Under the pieces are notes generated by a model, which saw only the letters and a program-made list of their open reading frames with translations, was not told where the DNA came from and made no database searches. The translations under genes were made by a program, and so were the position numbers. Shown here one piece after another: positions 39,439-48,744 of a stretch of 64,000 bases of DNA; position 1 is the first letter of the stretch, and every line of letters starts with the position of its first letter. The DNA lies in the NCBI RefSeq assembly GCF_001676705.1, contig NZ_CP016170.1, positions 3,596,001 through 3,660,000 of the forward strand. The letters run 5' to 3'. The DNA comes from Bordetella bronchialis (GTDB taxonomy: Bacteria > Pseudomonadota > Gammaproteobacteria > Burkholderiales > Burkholderiaceae_B).

Positions 39439-39771
39439 CCACAATCTCCCGTAACCGGGCAGATACTAGTGTGGCCGCGGCTGCAAGATGGCCGCACAGG
39501 GATGAAAATGTCGCCGTCGGCCCGTCGCGGCCCAATGCAAAACGGCCCCGCTTGCGCGGGGCCGGGTACTGCAAGAGAGGAAACTACAGCAATCCCGCCT
39601 CTCACCGGGAGAACCACGCGGACAGCAAATCCGCATGGCCCAGGACTTCCTGGCCTCGCGCATCGACGCATGCGCGGGGTCAGGAAGCGCTCCTTCAGGG
39701 GACGGCGCGCGCCGGACACCTTCGGCCGCACCGCGTCCTTTCCAAGGCATCCATCGCCTTGGCCGGACCCG
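39439..39771. other. 333-bp region between comEC and the DUF4148 gene
   Basis: No supported gene. It contains a strong leftward terminator-like hairpin (39539-39564). The part 39565-39771 is downstream of the DUF4148 stop and reads open in several frames, but no product is recognisable. Confidence 0.5.
39539..39564 (-). terminator. Factor-independent terminator for the DUF4148 gene
   Basis: On the minus strand a 9-bp GC stem (CGGCCCCGC / GCGGGGCCG) with a GCAA loop is followed by TTTT. It lies about 210 bp after the DUF4148 stop and 100 bp before the comEC start, so it should separate the two units. Confidence 0.7.
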
Positions 39772-40107
39772 TCACCCCTGGAAGGGCTGGTTATCGCTAT
39801 CGCCGAACGCGGGGTCGACGTCGTTGCCCTGATGTATTCGCGCGATGACTTGCGCACGGCTCACGCCGCTGTCCGCTTGCGCCGCGAAGGGGGTGTTGTC
39901 CGGATCGGCGTTGTTGCCCGCCAGCCCGACGGCGCGCGCTTGCGCCAGCTCGGCGAGCACCTGGGTGCGGCTGGCGCCGCCTTCGTCTTGCCCGTAGACG
40001 CCCTGGAAGGGCTGGTTATCCGTATCCCCGCGGGGCGTCCCCGCCTGGGCGGCGCCAATGGCGGCGAACGACAGGATGAATGCGGTTGCGATGGTTTTGG
40101 CCTTCAT
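39772..40107 (-). CDS. DUF4148 secreted protein with internal repeats
   Basis: A 111-residue small exported protein of the Burkholderiales DUF4148 family. A signal peptide (MKAKTIATAFILSFAAIGAA) ends near QAG. The mature part repeats a unit: DTDNQPFQG (28-36), DPDNTPFAA (68-76) and DSDNQPFQG (103-111), with SRTQVLAEL (46-54) and SRAQVIARI (83-91) between them. At DNA level a 20-bp perfect direct repeat lies at 39776-39795 and 40001-40020, 75 codons apart. The function of the family is unknown; members are often stress-induced. Confidence 0.9.
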   Translation of the reverse strand: MKAKTIATAFILSFAAIGAAQAGTPRGDTDNQPFQGVYGQDEGGASRTQVLAELAQARAVGLAGNNADPDNTPFAAQADSGVSRAQVIARIHQGNDVDPAFGDSDNQPFQG

Positions 40108-40345
40108 GGCAGTACTCCTAGTCCTGATATCGAAAGACCGGATACCGCGTTTCCTTATTGGAAGAGGCTGCGCGGTACCGGGTGCTGTTCTCCCATGGCC
40201 TGAATTCTGGACCAGGCGGACATAGGTATAAACCCTGATTCGCGCAAATCATCTTTCCAAATTAATCGCCAATCCACACTATTACGTTGAAACCACCAAA
40301 AGTATTGGATTTTTCACACCGCCTGGACATTTTCGTGCCCGGGCT

Positions 40346-41155
40346 TCAGTGAACGACGGGAACCAGGCGCGGCAGCACGCGCAAGGCGGTGGCCGCGGTG
40401 CCTGCGGCCACCGACATGGCGTCGGTCCCGCGCAATTCCGCCAGCGCTTGCGCCACGCCGGCCACCTGCGCGGGCGTGTTGCGCCGGTCCGGCTCGTGCA
40501 GCCAGGCTGGCGGAATATCCGGCGCATCGGTTTCCAGGACCAGATGCTCCAGCCCCAGATGTTGGGCATGCCGTCGTATCTGGAGCGAGCGCGGGAAGGT
40601 CATGGCCCCGCCGATCCCCAGCGCGAAGCCCAGGTCGACGAAGCCGCGCGCCTGCTGGTCGCTGCCGTTGAAGGCGTGCGCGATGCCTCCGCGCAAACCG
40701 CGATGCCTGCGCAGGTGCTTGAGGATGATGTCCTGGGACCGGCGCACATGCAGCAGCACCGGCAGGCCGAATTCGGCCGCCAGGTCCAGTTGCGCGGCGT
40801 AGTAGCGCTCTTGTTTGTCGCGCGCCTCGCCGCTGGCGATCTCCTTGACGAAGAAGTCCAGGCCGATCTCGCCGATGGCGACGAAGCGCGGATCGTCCAT
40901 GGCGGCTTCGACGGCGCTACGCAAAGCCTTCAGGTCGTCGTCCCACGCAGCGGCGACGAACAAAGGATGTATGCCCAGCGCGTAGGCGCCACCCGGCATC
41001 GCATGCGCCAGGTCGCGGACGATATGGAAGTTCGCGCGGCCCACGGCGGGAATCACGACGGCGCGCACACCGGCGTCGATGGCATGGGCGACCACCTGGC
41101 TACGGTCGTCGTCGAACTCCTGGGCGTCGAGATGGCAGTGGGTGTCGATCAGCAT
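40346..41155 (-). CDS. TatD family metal-dependent hydrolase
   Basis: A 269-residue TatD-type deoxyribonuclease/hydrolase. Metal ligands are visible in MLIDTHCHLDAQEFDDDRSQ, FVAIGEIGLDFFV, GLPVLLHVRRSQDIIL, GGIAHAFNGSDQQARGFVDL and HLVLETDAPDIPPAWLHEP. TatD enzymes are magnesium-dependent 3'-5' exonucleases on DNA and RNA. It is 24 bp after lolD on the same strand, the last gene of the lolC-lolD-tatD run. Confidence 0.95.
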   Translation of the reverse strand: MLIDTHCHLDAQEFDDDRSQVVAHAIDAGVRAVVIPAVGRANFHIVRDLAHAMPGGAYALGIHPLFVAAAWDDDLKALRSAVEAAMDDPRFVAIGEIGLDFFVKEIASGEARDKQERYYAAQLDLAAEFGLPVLLHVRRSQDIILKHLRRHRGLRGGIAHAFNGSDQQARGFVDLGFALGIGGAMTFPRSLQIRRHAQHLGLEHLVLETDAPDIPPAWLHEPDRRNTPAQVAGVAQALAELRGTDAMSVAAGTAATALRVLPRLVPVVH

Positions 41156-41179
41156 GCGGACTCCTGGTGCCCGTTGCCG

Positions 41180-41854
41180 CTACACCAGACGGCCCTGCTC
41201 CATGGCGAGTTGCCGATCCGCGCGGCTGGCCAATTCACGGTCGTGCGTCACGATAGCAAAGGCCGTACCCGATTCGCGGTTCACGCGCGACAGCAGCTCG
41301 AACATGCTATGCGCGGTGTTGCGGTCCAGATTGCCCGTGGGCTCGTCCGCCAGCACGCAGGCCGGCCGCGTGACCAGGGCGCGCGCCAGGGCCACGCGCT
41401 GCCGTTCGCCGCCGGACAGCTGGCCGGGAAAATGCAGGGCGCGTGCGGCCAGGCCCACCTGATCGAGCACCGACTGCGCCTGCTTGCGCGCGCCTTCCCG
41501 GTCCATGCGGCGCACGATCAACGGCATCGCGACGTTGTCCAGGGCGGAAAACTCGGGCAACAGGTGATGGAACTGGTAAACGAAGCCCAGGCTGCGATTG
41601 CGCAGCGTGCTCTTGGCGCCTTCGGTCAATCCCGAAGCATCCACGCCATCGACGGTCACGCTGCCATGCGTCGGCACATCGAGCAGGCCCAGGATGTGCA
41701 GCAGCGTACTTTTGCCCGAGCCGGACGCCCCGACGATGGCGAGCATTTCGCCGCGGTGTATCGACACGCTGACGTCGCGCAGGACTTCGATGCGCGCGGG
41801 GCCTTCGTCGTAGACCTTGGTCAGGTTTTCCGCGTGCAGCGCGAGATCAGTCAT
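41180..41854 (-). CDS. lolD: Lipoprotein-releasing ABC transporter, ATP-binding protein
   Basis: A 224-residue ABC ATPase of the LolD type, powering release of outer-membrane lipoproteins from the inner membrane. Walker A is IVGASGSGKSTLLHILGLLD, the signature is QLSGGERQRVALARALVTRP and Walker B is CVLADEPTGNLDRNT, with the H-loop in AIVTHDRELA. The start overlaps the end of the permease gene by eight bases. Confidence 0.97.
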   Translation of the reverse strand: MTDLALHAENLTKVYDEGPARIEVLRDVSVSIHRGEMLAIVGASGSGKSTLLHILGLLDVPTHGSVTVDGVDASGLTEGAKSTLRNRSLGFVYQFHHLLPEFSALDNVAMPLIVRRMDREGARKQAQSVLDQVGLAARALHFPGQLSGGERQRVALARALVTRPACVLADEPTGNLDRNTAHSMFELLSRVNRESGTAFAIVTHDRELASRADRQLAMEQGRLV

Positions 41855-43127
41855 GGCGCAACACCTGGGCCGGTTGCAGGCGCGACGCGCGCCAGCTGGG
41901 ATACAGCGTGGCCAGCAACGACAGCACCAGGGAAGTGACGGCGATGGTAACGATGTCGGCCATCTCCGGATCGGAAGGCAGCTCGCTGATGAAATAGATC
42001 TGGCGCGGCAGGAAATGGATGCCCAGCAGACGCTCGATGAACGGCACGATGGTCTCGATGTTGTAGGCGATCAGCATGCCGCCCGCCACGCCCAGCAGCG
42101 TGCCCACCACGCCGATCAGCGCGCCTTGCACCAGGAAGATGCGCGCGACCTCGCCAGGATTGGCGCCCAGGGTGCGCAGGATGGCGATGTCCGACTGCTT
42201 GTCCTTCACGGCCATGACCAGCGAGGACAGCAGATTGAAGGCGGCCACGGCAACGATCAGGGCCAGGATCAGGAACATCATGCGCTTTTCCGTCTGCACG
42301 GCGGCGAACCAGGTGCGGTTGTTGCGCGTCCAGTCGCTGGCCATGACGTACGGGGGCAGTTCGCGGGATAGCTGGGCCGCCACCTGCGGCGCGCGCTGCA
42401 TGTCGTCGATGCGCAGGCGGACGCCAGCGGTACCGCTGTCGCGGAATACCTTGGCGGCGTCCTCGTCGTCGACGAAGGCCAGCGACGAATCGTATTCATA
42501 GTGCCCGGAGGAGAACACGCCCACCACGGTGAACTGGCGCATGCGCGGCGCGAAGCCGGCCGGACTGATCGAGGCCTGCGGGGCGAGCAGCAGGACGGTG
42601 TCGCCTACCTGCAACCCCAGGTCGGAAGCCAGGTCGCGGCCCAGCACGATGCCGAAGGATCCGGCTTTCAGATCGTCCAGCTTGCCGGCCACCATCTGCC
42701 GCGGAATATCGGATACGCGGCCCTCGGTTTGCGGGTCGATGCCGCGTACCTGCACGCCGCGCAAGGCCTCGCCCCGTACCAGCATGCCCTGGGCTGCGAC
42801 AAAGGGCGCGGCGGCGCGCACCTCTTTATTGCGCTCGGCCGCCTGGGCGAGCGCCTGCCACTGGCTCAGGATGTGGTCCGGGTTGCCGCCCGGCACGTAC
42901 AGCTCGATGTGCGGCAGCACGGAGAGCATGCGGTCGCGCACGTCCTTCTGGAAGCCGTTCATCACCGACAGCACGATGATGAGCGCGGCCACGCCCAAGG
43001 CGATGCCGGCCATCGAACTGGCGGCAATGAAAGAGATGAACCGGTCGCGGCGGCCGCGACGCTGGCGGATGCGGGCCATGCCCGCGTAGCGGGCGCCTAT
43101 CCACAATTCGTAAGGTATTTTCAGCAC
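41847..43127 (-). CDS. lolC: Lipoprotein-releasing ABC transporter permease LolC/LolE
   Basis: A 426-residue four-TM permease of the LolC/LolE family. The N-terminal part has YELWIGARYAGMARIRQRRG and FISFIAASSMAGIALGVAAL (first TM and the LolC/E signature). A large periplasmic MacB-like domain follows, and the C-terminal FtsX domain has three TM segments (FLILALIVAVAAFNLLSSLV and others). Only one permease gene is next to lolD here; either it pairs with itself or a second permease lies elsewhere. It overlaps lolD. Confidence 0.95.
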   Translation of the reverse strand: MLKIPYELWIGARYAGMARIRQRRGRRDRFISFIAASSMAGIALGVAALIIVLSVMNGFQKDVRDRMLSVLPHIELYVPGGNPDHILSQWQALAQAAERNKEVRAAAPFVAAQGMLVRGEALRGVQVRGIDPQTEGRVSDIPRQMVAGKLDDLKAGSFGIVLGRDLASDLGLQVGDTVLLLAPQASISPAGFAPRMRQFTVVGVFSSGHYEYDSSLAFVDDEDAAKVFRDSGTAGVRLRIDDMQRAPQVAAQLSRELPPYVMASDWTRNNRTWFAAVQTEKRMMFLILALIVAVAAFNLLSSLVMAVKDKQSDIAILRTLGANPGEVARIFLVQGALIGVVGTLLGVAGGMLIAYNIETIVPFIERLLGIHFLPRQIYFISELPSDPEMADIVTIAVTSLVLSLLATLYPSWRASRLQPAQVLRHD

Positions 43128-43191
43128 CCGCGCATTATGGCATTAACGGACTTGCAGCGATGCGGGGCGCCGGCGCACTACAATCCCGGCC

Positions 43192-44211
43192 ATGCAAATC
43201 GTCCTACCCGGCGCGCTGCCCCCCAGCGCGCCCATCGCCGCGGAACTGGCAAAGCGGCTGCCCACGGCGGCCCCGACCTTGTATGCCTGGATGCGCCTGG
43301 GCCAGGGACGCCAGACGCCGTTCGAACCCCATGAGCACGGCTGTACCCCCTACGAGGCCTGGCAACTGGAGCAGGCCGGGTTCCGCCCGCCCGCCGGCCA
43401 AGCGCTGGGCGCCGGCCTGGGGCCATTGCGCGCGGACGCGCCGGCCATCGAGCCTGAGCAATCGGGGACCGCGACGCGGCGCCCCGGCCCGCCTCCGGCC
43501 GGGGCGTCGATCGACCCGGCCGCGCCGGTGTGGGTGGCCGACCTGGCCCATATCGCACTGGGCACCGACCGTGCCAGCCTGGTGCCGGCGGAAGCCCTGG
43601 ACCTGACCGAGGACGAAGGCGCGGCGCTCTTCGATGCGGCGCGCCCGCTGTTCGACGGCACGCCCTTCGGCGCCGCCGTCGTGCGCCCCTACCGGTGGCG
43701 GGTCAGCGTGCCGGACGGCATCGTGCTGCGCACCGCCAGCCCCGCGGCCGTCGCGGGGCAACCGTTGAACGCCTGGTGGAGCCAGGACGCCTCGGCCCGC
43801 CCGTGGCGCCGGCTGCTCAATGAAATACAGATGGCCTGGCATGAGCACCCGGTGAACGCCGCACGCGCCGCGCGCGGCCAACTGCCCGCCAACGGCCTGT
43901 GGCTGTACGGTGGCGCGGCGCCGTGGCCCCGTCCCGCCACCCGGGCGGCGCTTCCGCATATCGCGGACGACCTGCTCGCCGCCTTCCAGGCGGAAGACTG
44001 GGGTTCCTGGCTGCGGTCGCTGGAGCGCCTGGACGCCCAGGCATTGAAACCCCGCGCCGACGACAAGGGTCGCCCGCGCGAGCGCCTGACACTGACCCTG
44101 CTGGGCCGCGACCGGCGCGCCACGCTCGACCTGCAGCCCCGCGGCCCGCTGCTGCGCTGGCTGCCGGCCCGCGAACATTCCTGGAGGACCTGGTGGTCTC
44201 CCCCCGCCTGA
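43192..44211 (+). CDS. Conserved hypothetical protein upstream of recJ
   Basis: A 339-residue protein that I do not recognise with confidence. The N-terminus MQIVLPGALPPSAPIAAELA is followed by YEAWQLEQAGFRPPAGQALG, a Pro/Ala-rich linker (residues about 88-110) and WVADLAHIALGTDRASLVPA. A C-terminal half carries NEIQMAWHEHPVNAARAARG and LPANGLWLYGGAAPWP. Proteins of this kind next to recJ in betaproteobacteria are sometimes called phosphoglycerate-mutase-like, which I cannot confirm. It has no signal or TM segments. Its last 19 bp overlap the recJ start, implying coupled translation and a possible link to RecJ. Confidence 0.8.
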   Translation: MQIVLPGALPPSAPIAAELAKRLPTAAPTLYAWMRLGQGRQTPFEPHEHGCTPYEAWQLEQAGFRPPAGQALGAGLGPLRADAPAIEPEQSGTATRRPGPPPAGASIDPAAPVWVADLAHIALGTDRASLVPAEALDLTEDEGAALFDAARPLFDGTPFGAAVVRPYRWRVSVPDGIVLRTASPAAVAGQPLNAWWSQDASARPWRRLLNEIQMAWHEHPVNAARAARGQLPANGLWLYGGAAPWPRPATRAALPHIADDLLAAFQAEDWGSWLRSLERLDAQALKPRADDKGRPRERLTLTLLGRDRRATLDLQPRGPLLRWLPAREHSWRTWWSPPA

Positions 44212-45893
44212 CCATACGCAGCGGCGATGCCGCCGCGCGCCGCGTGCTGGAAGCCGCGGGCATCCATCCCCTGCTGGCGCGGCTGTGGGCCGCGCGCGGT
44301 GTGGTCCATCCCGACCAGACGCGCCTGTCCTGGCCGGCCATGCTGCCGCCCGCCCACCTGACCTGCGCGGACCGCGCGGCCGCCATCCTGGCGGATGCCA
44401 TCCAGCGCGGCCTGCGCCTGCTGATCGTCGCCGATTACGATTGCGACGGCGCCACCGCTTGCGCCGTCGGTCTGCGCGCCTTGCGCGCCATGGGCGCCAT
44501 CGTCGACTTCCTGGTCCCCAACCGCTTCGAGACCGGCTACGGCCTGTCTCCCGCCGTGGTCGAACTCGCCTGCCGTCATCCGGCCGGCAAGCCGGACCTG
44601 ATCGTTACCGTGGACAACGGCATCGCCAGCGTCGACGGCGTGGCCAGCGCCAATGCCGCCGGGATAGGTGTCCTCATCACCGACCATCACCTGCCCGGCG
44701 ACCGCCTGCCGGATGCCCTGGCCATCGTCAACCCGAACCAGCCCGGTTGCGGCTTTCCGTCCAAGAACCTGGCTGGCGTCGGTGTCATCTTCTACCTGAT
44801 GCTGGCCTTGCGGGCCGAACTGCGGCGGCGCGGCGTCTACCCGGCGGACGGCGGTCCGCGGCTGGATGCCCTGTCCGACCTGGTCGCGCTGGGCACGGTC
44901 GCCGACGTGGTCAAGCTGGATGCCAACAACCGCCTGCTGGTCACCCAGGGATTGCAGCGGATACGCAGTGGCCGCATGCAGCCGGGCTTGCGCGCGCTGT
45001 ATGCGGTGGCCGCCCGCGAGCCTCGCACGGCCAGCGCCTTCGACCTGGGTTTCGCGCTGGGCCCGCGCATCAATGCCGCCGGGCGCCTGTCGGACATGAG
45101 CCTGGGCATCGCCTGCCTGACCACCGATGACGAAGCCCAGGCCCTGGAGATCGCCCGCGAGCTCGATACGATCAACCGCGACCGCCGCAGCATCGAGGCC
45201 ACGATGCGGGAACAGGCCATGGCGGCCATGCAGGACGCCCGCGACATCGCCGGCGCCACCGTCTGCGTCTACGACGACAGCTGGCATCAAGGGGTCGTGG
45301 GCCTGGTGGCATCGCGGCTAAAGGACCAATTCTGGCGCCCCACCCTGGCCTTCGCGCCGGCGGGCGAGGACGAATTGCGCGGCTCGGGACGCTCCATACC
45401 CGATGTGCACCTGCGCGACGTCCTGGACCTGGTCTCCAAGCGGGATCCGACGCTTATCCGCAAATTCGGCGGCCACGCCATGGCGGCGGGATTGACGGTG
45501 GGAAGAAGCGATTTCCCGCGCTTCGCCCCCGCCTTCGAGGCGGCGGTGCGCGAGCTGACCGGCCGGGACAATTTCGAGCCGATACTGGAAACCGACGGTT
45601 CGCTGGAATCCGGCTATGCCAATGCCGACGTGGCCGGCTTGCTGCAGCAGCAGGTGTGGGGATCGGGCTTTGCCGCGCCGCTATTCCTGGATACCTTTGA
45701 CGTCAGGGCCCAGCGTCTGCTGGGCGACAAGCACCTGAAGCTGACGCTGGAACGCGGCCACCAGCGCTTCGACGCCATCTGGTTCGGCCAGACCCAGTTG
45801 CTGCCGGAGACGGTGGACGTGGCGTACCGCCTGGAACAGAACATCTGGAACGGCCGCGTGTCCGTGCAGCTGGTGGTGGAACACGCGGGCTGA
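44193..45893 (+). CDS. recJ: Single-stranded-DNA-specific exonuclease RecJ
   Basis: A 566-residue DHH-family 5'-3' exonuclease for recombination and mismatch repair. The GTG at 44193 has GGAGGA a few bases upstream and gives the normal length. Conserved motifs: LLIVADYDCDGATACAVGLR (I), LIVTVDNGIASVDG (II), VLITDHHLPGDRLP (III, DHH), ALGTVADVVKLDANNR (IV), and in the DHHA1 domain GPRINAAGRLSDMSLGIACL and LIRKFGGHAMAAGLTV. It overlaps the upstream conserved hypothetical gene by 19 bp. Confidence 0.98.
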   Translation: MVSPRLTIRSGDAAARRVLEAAGIHPLLARLWAARGVVHPDQTRLSWPAMLPPAHLTCADRAAAILADAIQRGLRLLIVADYDCDGATACAVGLRALRAMGAIVDFLVPNRFETGYGLSPAVVELACRHPAGKPDLIVTVDNGIASVDGVASANAAGIGVLITDHHLPGDRLPDALAIVNPNQPGCGFPSKNLAGVGVIFYLMLALRAELRRRGVYPADGGPRLDALSDLVALGTVADVVKLDANNRLLVTQGLQRIRSGRMQPGLRALYAVAAREPRTASAFDLGFALGPRINAAGRLSDMSLGIACLTTDDEAQALEIARELDTINRDRRSIEATMREQAMAAMQDARDIAGATVCVYDDSWHQGVVGLVASRLKDQFWRPTLAFAPAGEDELRGSGRSIPDVHLRDVLDLVSKRDPTLIRKFGGHAMAAGLTVGRSDFPRFAPAFEAAVRELTGRDNFEPILETDGSLESGYANADVAGLLQQQVWGSGFAAPLFLDTFDVRAQRLLGDKHLKLTLERGHQRFDAIWFGQTQLLPETVDVAYRLEQNIWNGRVSVQLVVEHAG

Positions 45894-45927
45894 CGCGCAA
45901 CGCCGCGCGGCGCGCGGCAAGCGTTAT

Positions 45928-45996
45928 CCGGCGGTCCGGCGGTCCGCCGATCCGGCGTATCCCGCCGTCCGATTCAACGGAGGGCCGGACCGCCGG
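45928..45996. repeat. 13-bp perfect inverted repeat between recJ and the MFS gene
   Basis: CCGGCGGTCCGGC (45928-45940) is repeated in inverse at 45984-45996 with a 43-base loop that itself holds further CGGCGGTCC-like units. It lies between two convergent genes. There is no U-tract, so it is at best a weak or Rho-assisted terminator. Confidence 0.55.
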
Positions 45997-46026
45997 GGCG
46001 TACCTCTCGGCCGGCCCGCCGCGCGT

Positions 46027-47334
46027 TCAGCGATTGACCAGCTTGGCCGGCTGCGCCAGCGCGATCAGCGCACCCGCGCACAGGCAGGCCGCCAGCACAT
46101 AGATCCCGCTATTGGTCGAGCCGGTCGTGTCCTTCAGCCATCCCACCAGATAGGGGCTGATGAAGCCCGCCAGGTTGCTCACGGAGTTGATCAGCGCGAT
46201 CCCCGCGGCAGCCGCCGTACCGCCCAGCACCGCCGTGGGCAGGCTCCAGAACAAGGGCAGCACGGTGCAAATGCCGACGTTGGCGACCGTCAGCGCCAGG
46301 ATGGCGATCCAGGTATTGCCGCTGTACATGGCCGACACCACCAGGCCCGCCGCGCCGATCAGCGACGGAATCGCCAGATGCCAGCGCCGCTCGTGCCGGC
46401 GGTCGGAGTTGCGCGCGATCAGGATCATGCCGATGACGGCGAACAGGTTGGGAATCGCGGTCAGCAGGCCGATGGCGAACGGATCCTGGACGCCGGTATT
46501 GCGGATCAGCGTGGGCATCCAGAAGCCGACGCCATACAGGCCCATGACGAAGGAAAAATAAATGCTCGCCATGGCCCAGACGCGCGGCTTGGTCATGGCC
46601 TCGCGGATGGGCGGGTCCTGCTTTTCCTTTTCTTCGGCCTCGATATTGCGCGCGAGGATCGCGCGTTCGCTTTCGGTCAGCCACTTCGCACGGCTGATAC
46701 GATCGTCCAGGTACACCAGCACGAAAAGGCCGATGATCACCGACGGCAGGCCCTCCAGGATGAACAGCCATTGCCAGCCGGCCATGCCGTGATCCCCGTG
46801 GAAGGTATGCATGATCCAGCCGGAGATCGGTCCGCCGATCAGGCCGGACAAGGGCACGGCCGTCATGAAGAACGTGGTGATGCGTCCCCGCCGGGCATGC
46901 GGGAACCAATAGGTCAGGTACAGGATGATGCCGGGGAAAAAGCCCGCTTCGGCAAGCCCCAGCAGGAAGCGCAGCAGGTAGAACATCCCCGGCGTGGTCA
47001 CGAAAACCATGGCCGCCGAGATAATGCCCCACGTGATCATGATGCGGGCGATCCACCGGCGGGCGCCGACGCGATGCAGGATGATGTTGCTGGGCACTTC
47101 GAACAGGAAATAGCCCAGGAAGAAAATCCCCGCTCCCAACCCATAGACGGTATCGCTGAATTTCAGGTCCTGCAGCATCTGCAGCTTGGCAAAACCCACA
47201 TTGACGCGGTCCAGGTACGCGACCACGTAGCAAAGCACCAGGAAGGGCACCAGCCGCAGGGTGACCTTGCGGTAAAGCGCGTCTTCCGCGCTGGCGGATG
47301 GCGCCGATGCGCCGGGGGTAATGACGGTTTCCAT
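46027..47334 (-). CDS. MFS transporter, anion:cation symporter (ACS) type
   Basis: A 435-residue 12-TM major facilitator of the ACS family (phthalate, tartrate, hexuronate transporters). The ATG at 47334 has GAGGAGGAG upstream. Family hallmarks are VAYLDRVNVGFAKLQMLQDL in TM1, GYFLFEVPSNIILHRVGARR (motif A region) and RFLLGLAEAGFFPGIILYLT. The central loop contains KEKQDPPIREAMTKPRVWAM. The likely substrate is an organic acid. It stands alone, divergent from prfB. Confidence 0.94.
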   Translation of the reverse strand: METVITPGASAPSASAEDALYRKVTLRLVPFLVLCYVVAYLDRVNVGFAKLQMLQDLKFSDTVYGLGAGIFFLGYFLFEVPSNIILHRVGARRWIARIMITWGIISAAMVFVTTPGMFYLLRFLLGLAEAGFFPGIILYLTYWFPHARRGRITTFFMTAVPLSGLIGGPISGWIMHTFHGDHGMAGWQWLFILEGLPSVIIGLFVLVYLDDRISRAKWLTESERAILARNIEAEEKEKQDPPIREAMTKPRVWAMASIYFSFVMGLYGVGFWMPTLIRNTGVQDPFAIGLLTAIPNLFAVIGMILIARNSDRRHERRWHLAIPSLIGAAGLVVSAMYSGNTWIAILALTVANVGICTVLPLFWSLPTAVLGGTAAAAGIALINSVSNLAGFISPYLVGWLKDTTGSTNSGIYVLAACLCAGALIALAQPAKLVNR

Positions 47335-47586
47335 GGGTCTCCTCCTCATCGGGATGGTTGTGCCGCCCCTGTGCCAGCTTGCGCTGGCATCGGGCGCCTG
47401 CACGGCGCCACGCCCAGGCGCGACGGCTTTATAAACCCCGCAGGCTAGTCGCCCGAAACTGACTTAAACCTGAACATGACCGCCGATCCGCCTCCCGTTG
47501 GACGGAACGCGGATTTTCATGGCGGCCGGCCATCCCCGGAAGGCAGGCTAAAATGTCAGGTTTTCGAAATTCAGCCAGGACTCGCC

Positions 47587-48691
47587 ATGGAAGCCGAACG
47601 TCAGAACCAGCTCGCCGCCCGACTCGCCGATTACGCCGAGCGCGAACAGGCTCTACGGAGGTATCTTTGACTACGATGCCAAGTCCGAACGCCTGCAAGT
47701 CGTAAACGCCGAGCTCGAAAACCCGGACGTCTGGAACGATCCCAAGCATGCCCAGGATCTGGGCCGCGAAAAGAAAAGCCTGGAAGACGTGGTCACGACC
47801 CTGTCCGCCCTGGGCAGCGGCCTGGCCGATGCCGCCGAACTGTTCGAACTGGCCGCCGCCGATGACGACGACGCCACGCTGATATCCATCGAGGGCGATG
47901 CCGACGCCTTCCAGGAAAAGCTCGAAAGCCTGGAATTCCGGCGCATGTTCGCCAACCCGGCCGACCCCCTGAACTGCTTCCTGGACATCCAGGCCGGCGC
48001 CGGCGGCACCGAGGCCCAGGACTGGGCGTCGATGCTGCTGCGCCAATACCTGAAGTACTGCGAACGCAAGGGCTTCAAGGCCGAAGTGCTGGAAGAATCC
48101 GAAGGCGAAGTCGCGGGCATCAAGTCCGCCACCATCAAGGTGGAAGGCGAATACGCCTTCGGCTACCTGCGCACGGAAACCGGCGTGCATCGCCTGGTGC
48201 GCAAGAGCCCCTTCGATTCCTCCGGCGGGCGCCATACCTCCTTCGCCAGCGTGTTCGTCTATCCCGAGGTCGACGACTCCTTCGAAATCGAGATCAACCC
48301 CGCGGACTTGCGTGTCGACACCTACCGGGCCAGCGGCGCGGGCGGGCAGCACATCAACAAGACGGACTCCGCGGTCCGCATCACGCACATGCCCACGGGC
48401 ATCGTCGTGCAGTGCCAGAACGACCGCTCGCAGCACCGCAACCGCGCGGAAGCCATGCAGATGCTGAAGTCGCGGCTGTACGAACTGGAGATGCGCAACC
48501 GGATGGCCGAGCAGCAAAAGCTGGAAGACTCCAAGACCGACGTGGGCTGGGGCCACCAGATCCGCTCCTACGTGCTGGACCAGAGCCGCATCAAGGATCT
48601 GCGCACCAACGTGGAAATCTCGAATACCCAAAAGGTGTTGGACGGCGACCTCGATCCCTTCATCCAGGCCAGCCTGAAACAGGGCGTCTGA
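47587..48691 (+). CDS. prfB: Peptide chain release factor 2, with programmed +1 frameshift
   Basis: A 367-residue RF2 that terminates at UGA and UAA. The first 27 codons start at the ATG at 47587 and stop at TGA (47668-47670); the rest is in the +1 frame from GAC at 47669. The stop-codon recognition motif SPF is in [18 protein letters not shown] and the GGQ motif is in [20 protein letters not shown]. The gene is intact when the frameshift is read. It is followed after 53 bp by an SDR and then lysS. Confidence 0.98.
47656..47671 (+). promoter_or_regulatory. RF2 programmed frameshift site
   Basis: CGGAGG-TAT-CTT-TGA-C: an internal ribosome-binding-like GGAGG three bases before the slippery CTT, then an in-frame TGA followed by C, the poor termination context. 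This is the classic RF2 autoregulatory element, which shifts +1 when RF2 is scarce. Confidence 0.97.
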
Positions 48692-48744
48692 CGCCTCGCG
48701 GCTTCCCTTTCCTACCCACTGACGCACGCGCAAAAGGTAATCCC

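Noticed and set aside
39565..39771. Small gene downstream of the DUF4148 gene
   Set aside because: Frames are open but have no start with a ribosome-binding site and no recognisable product.
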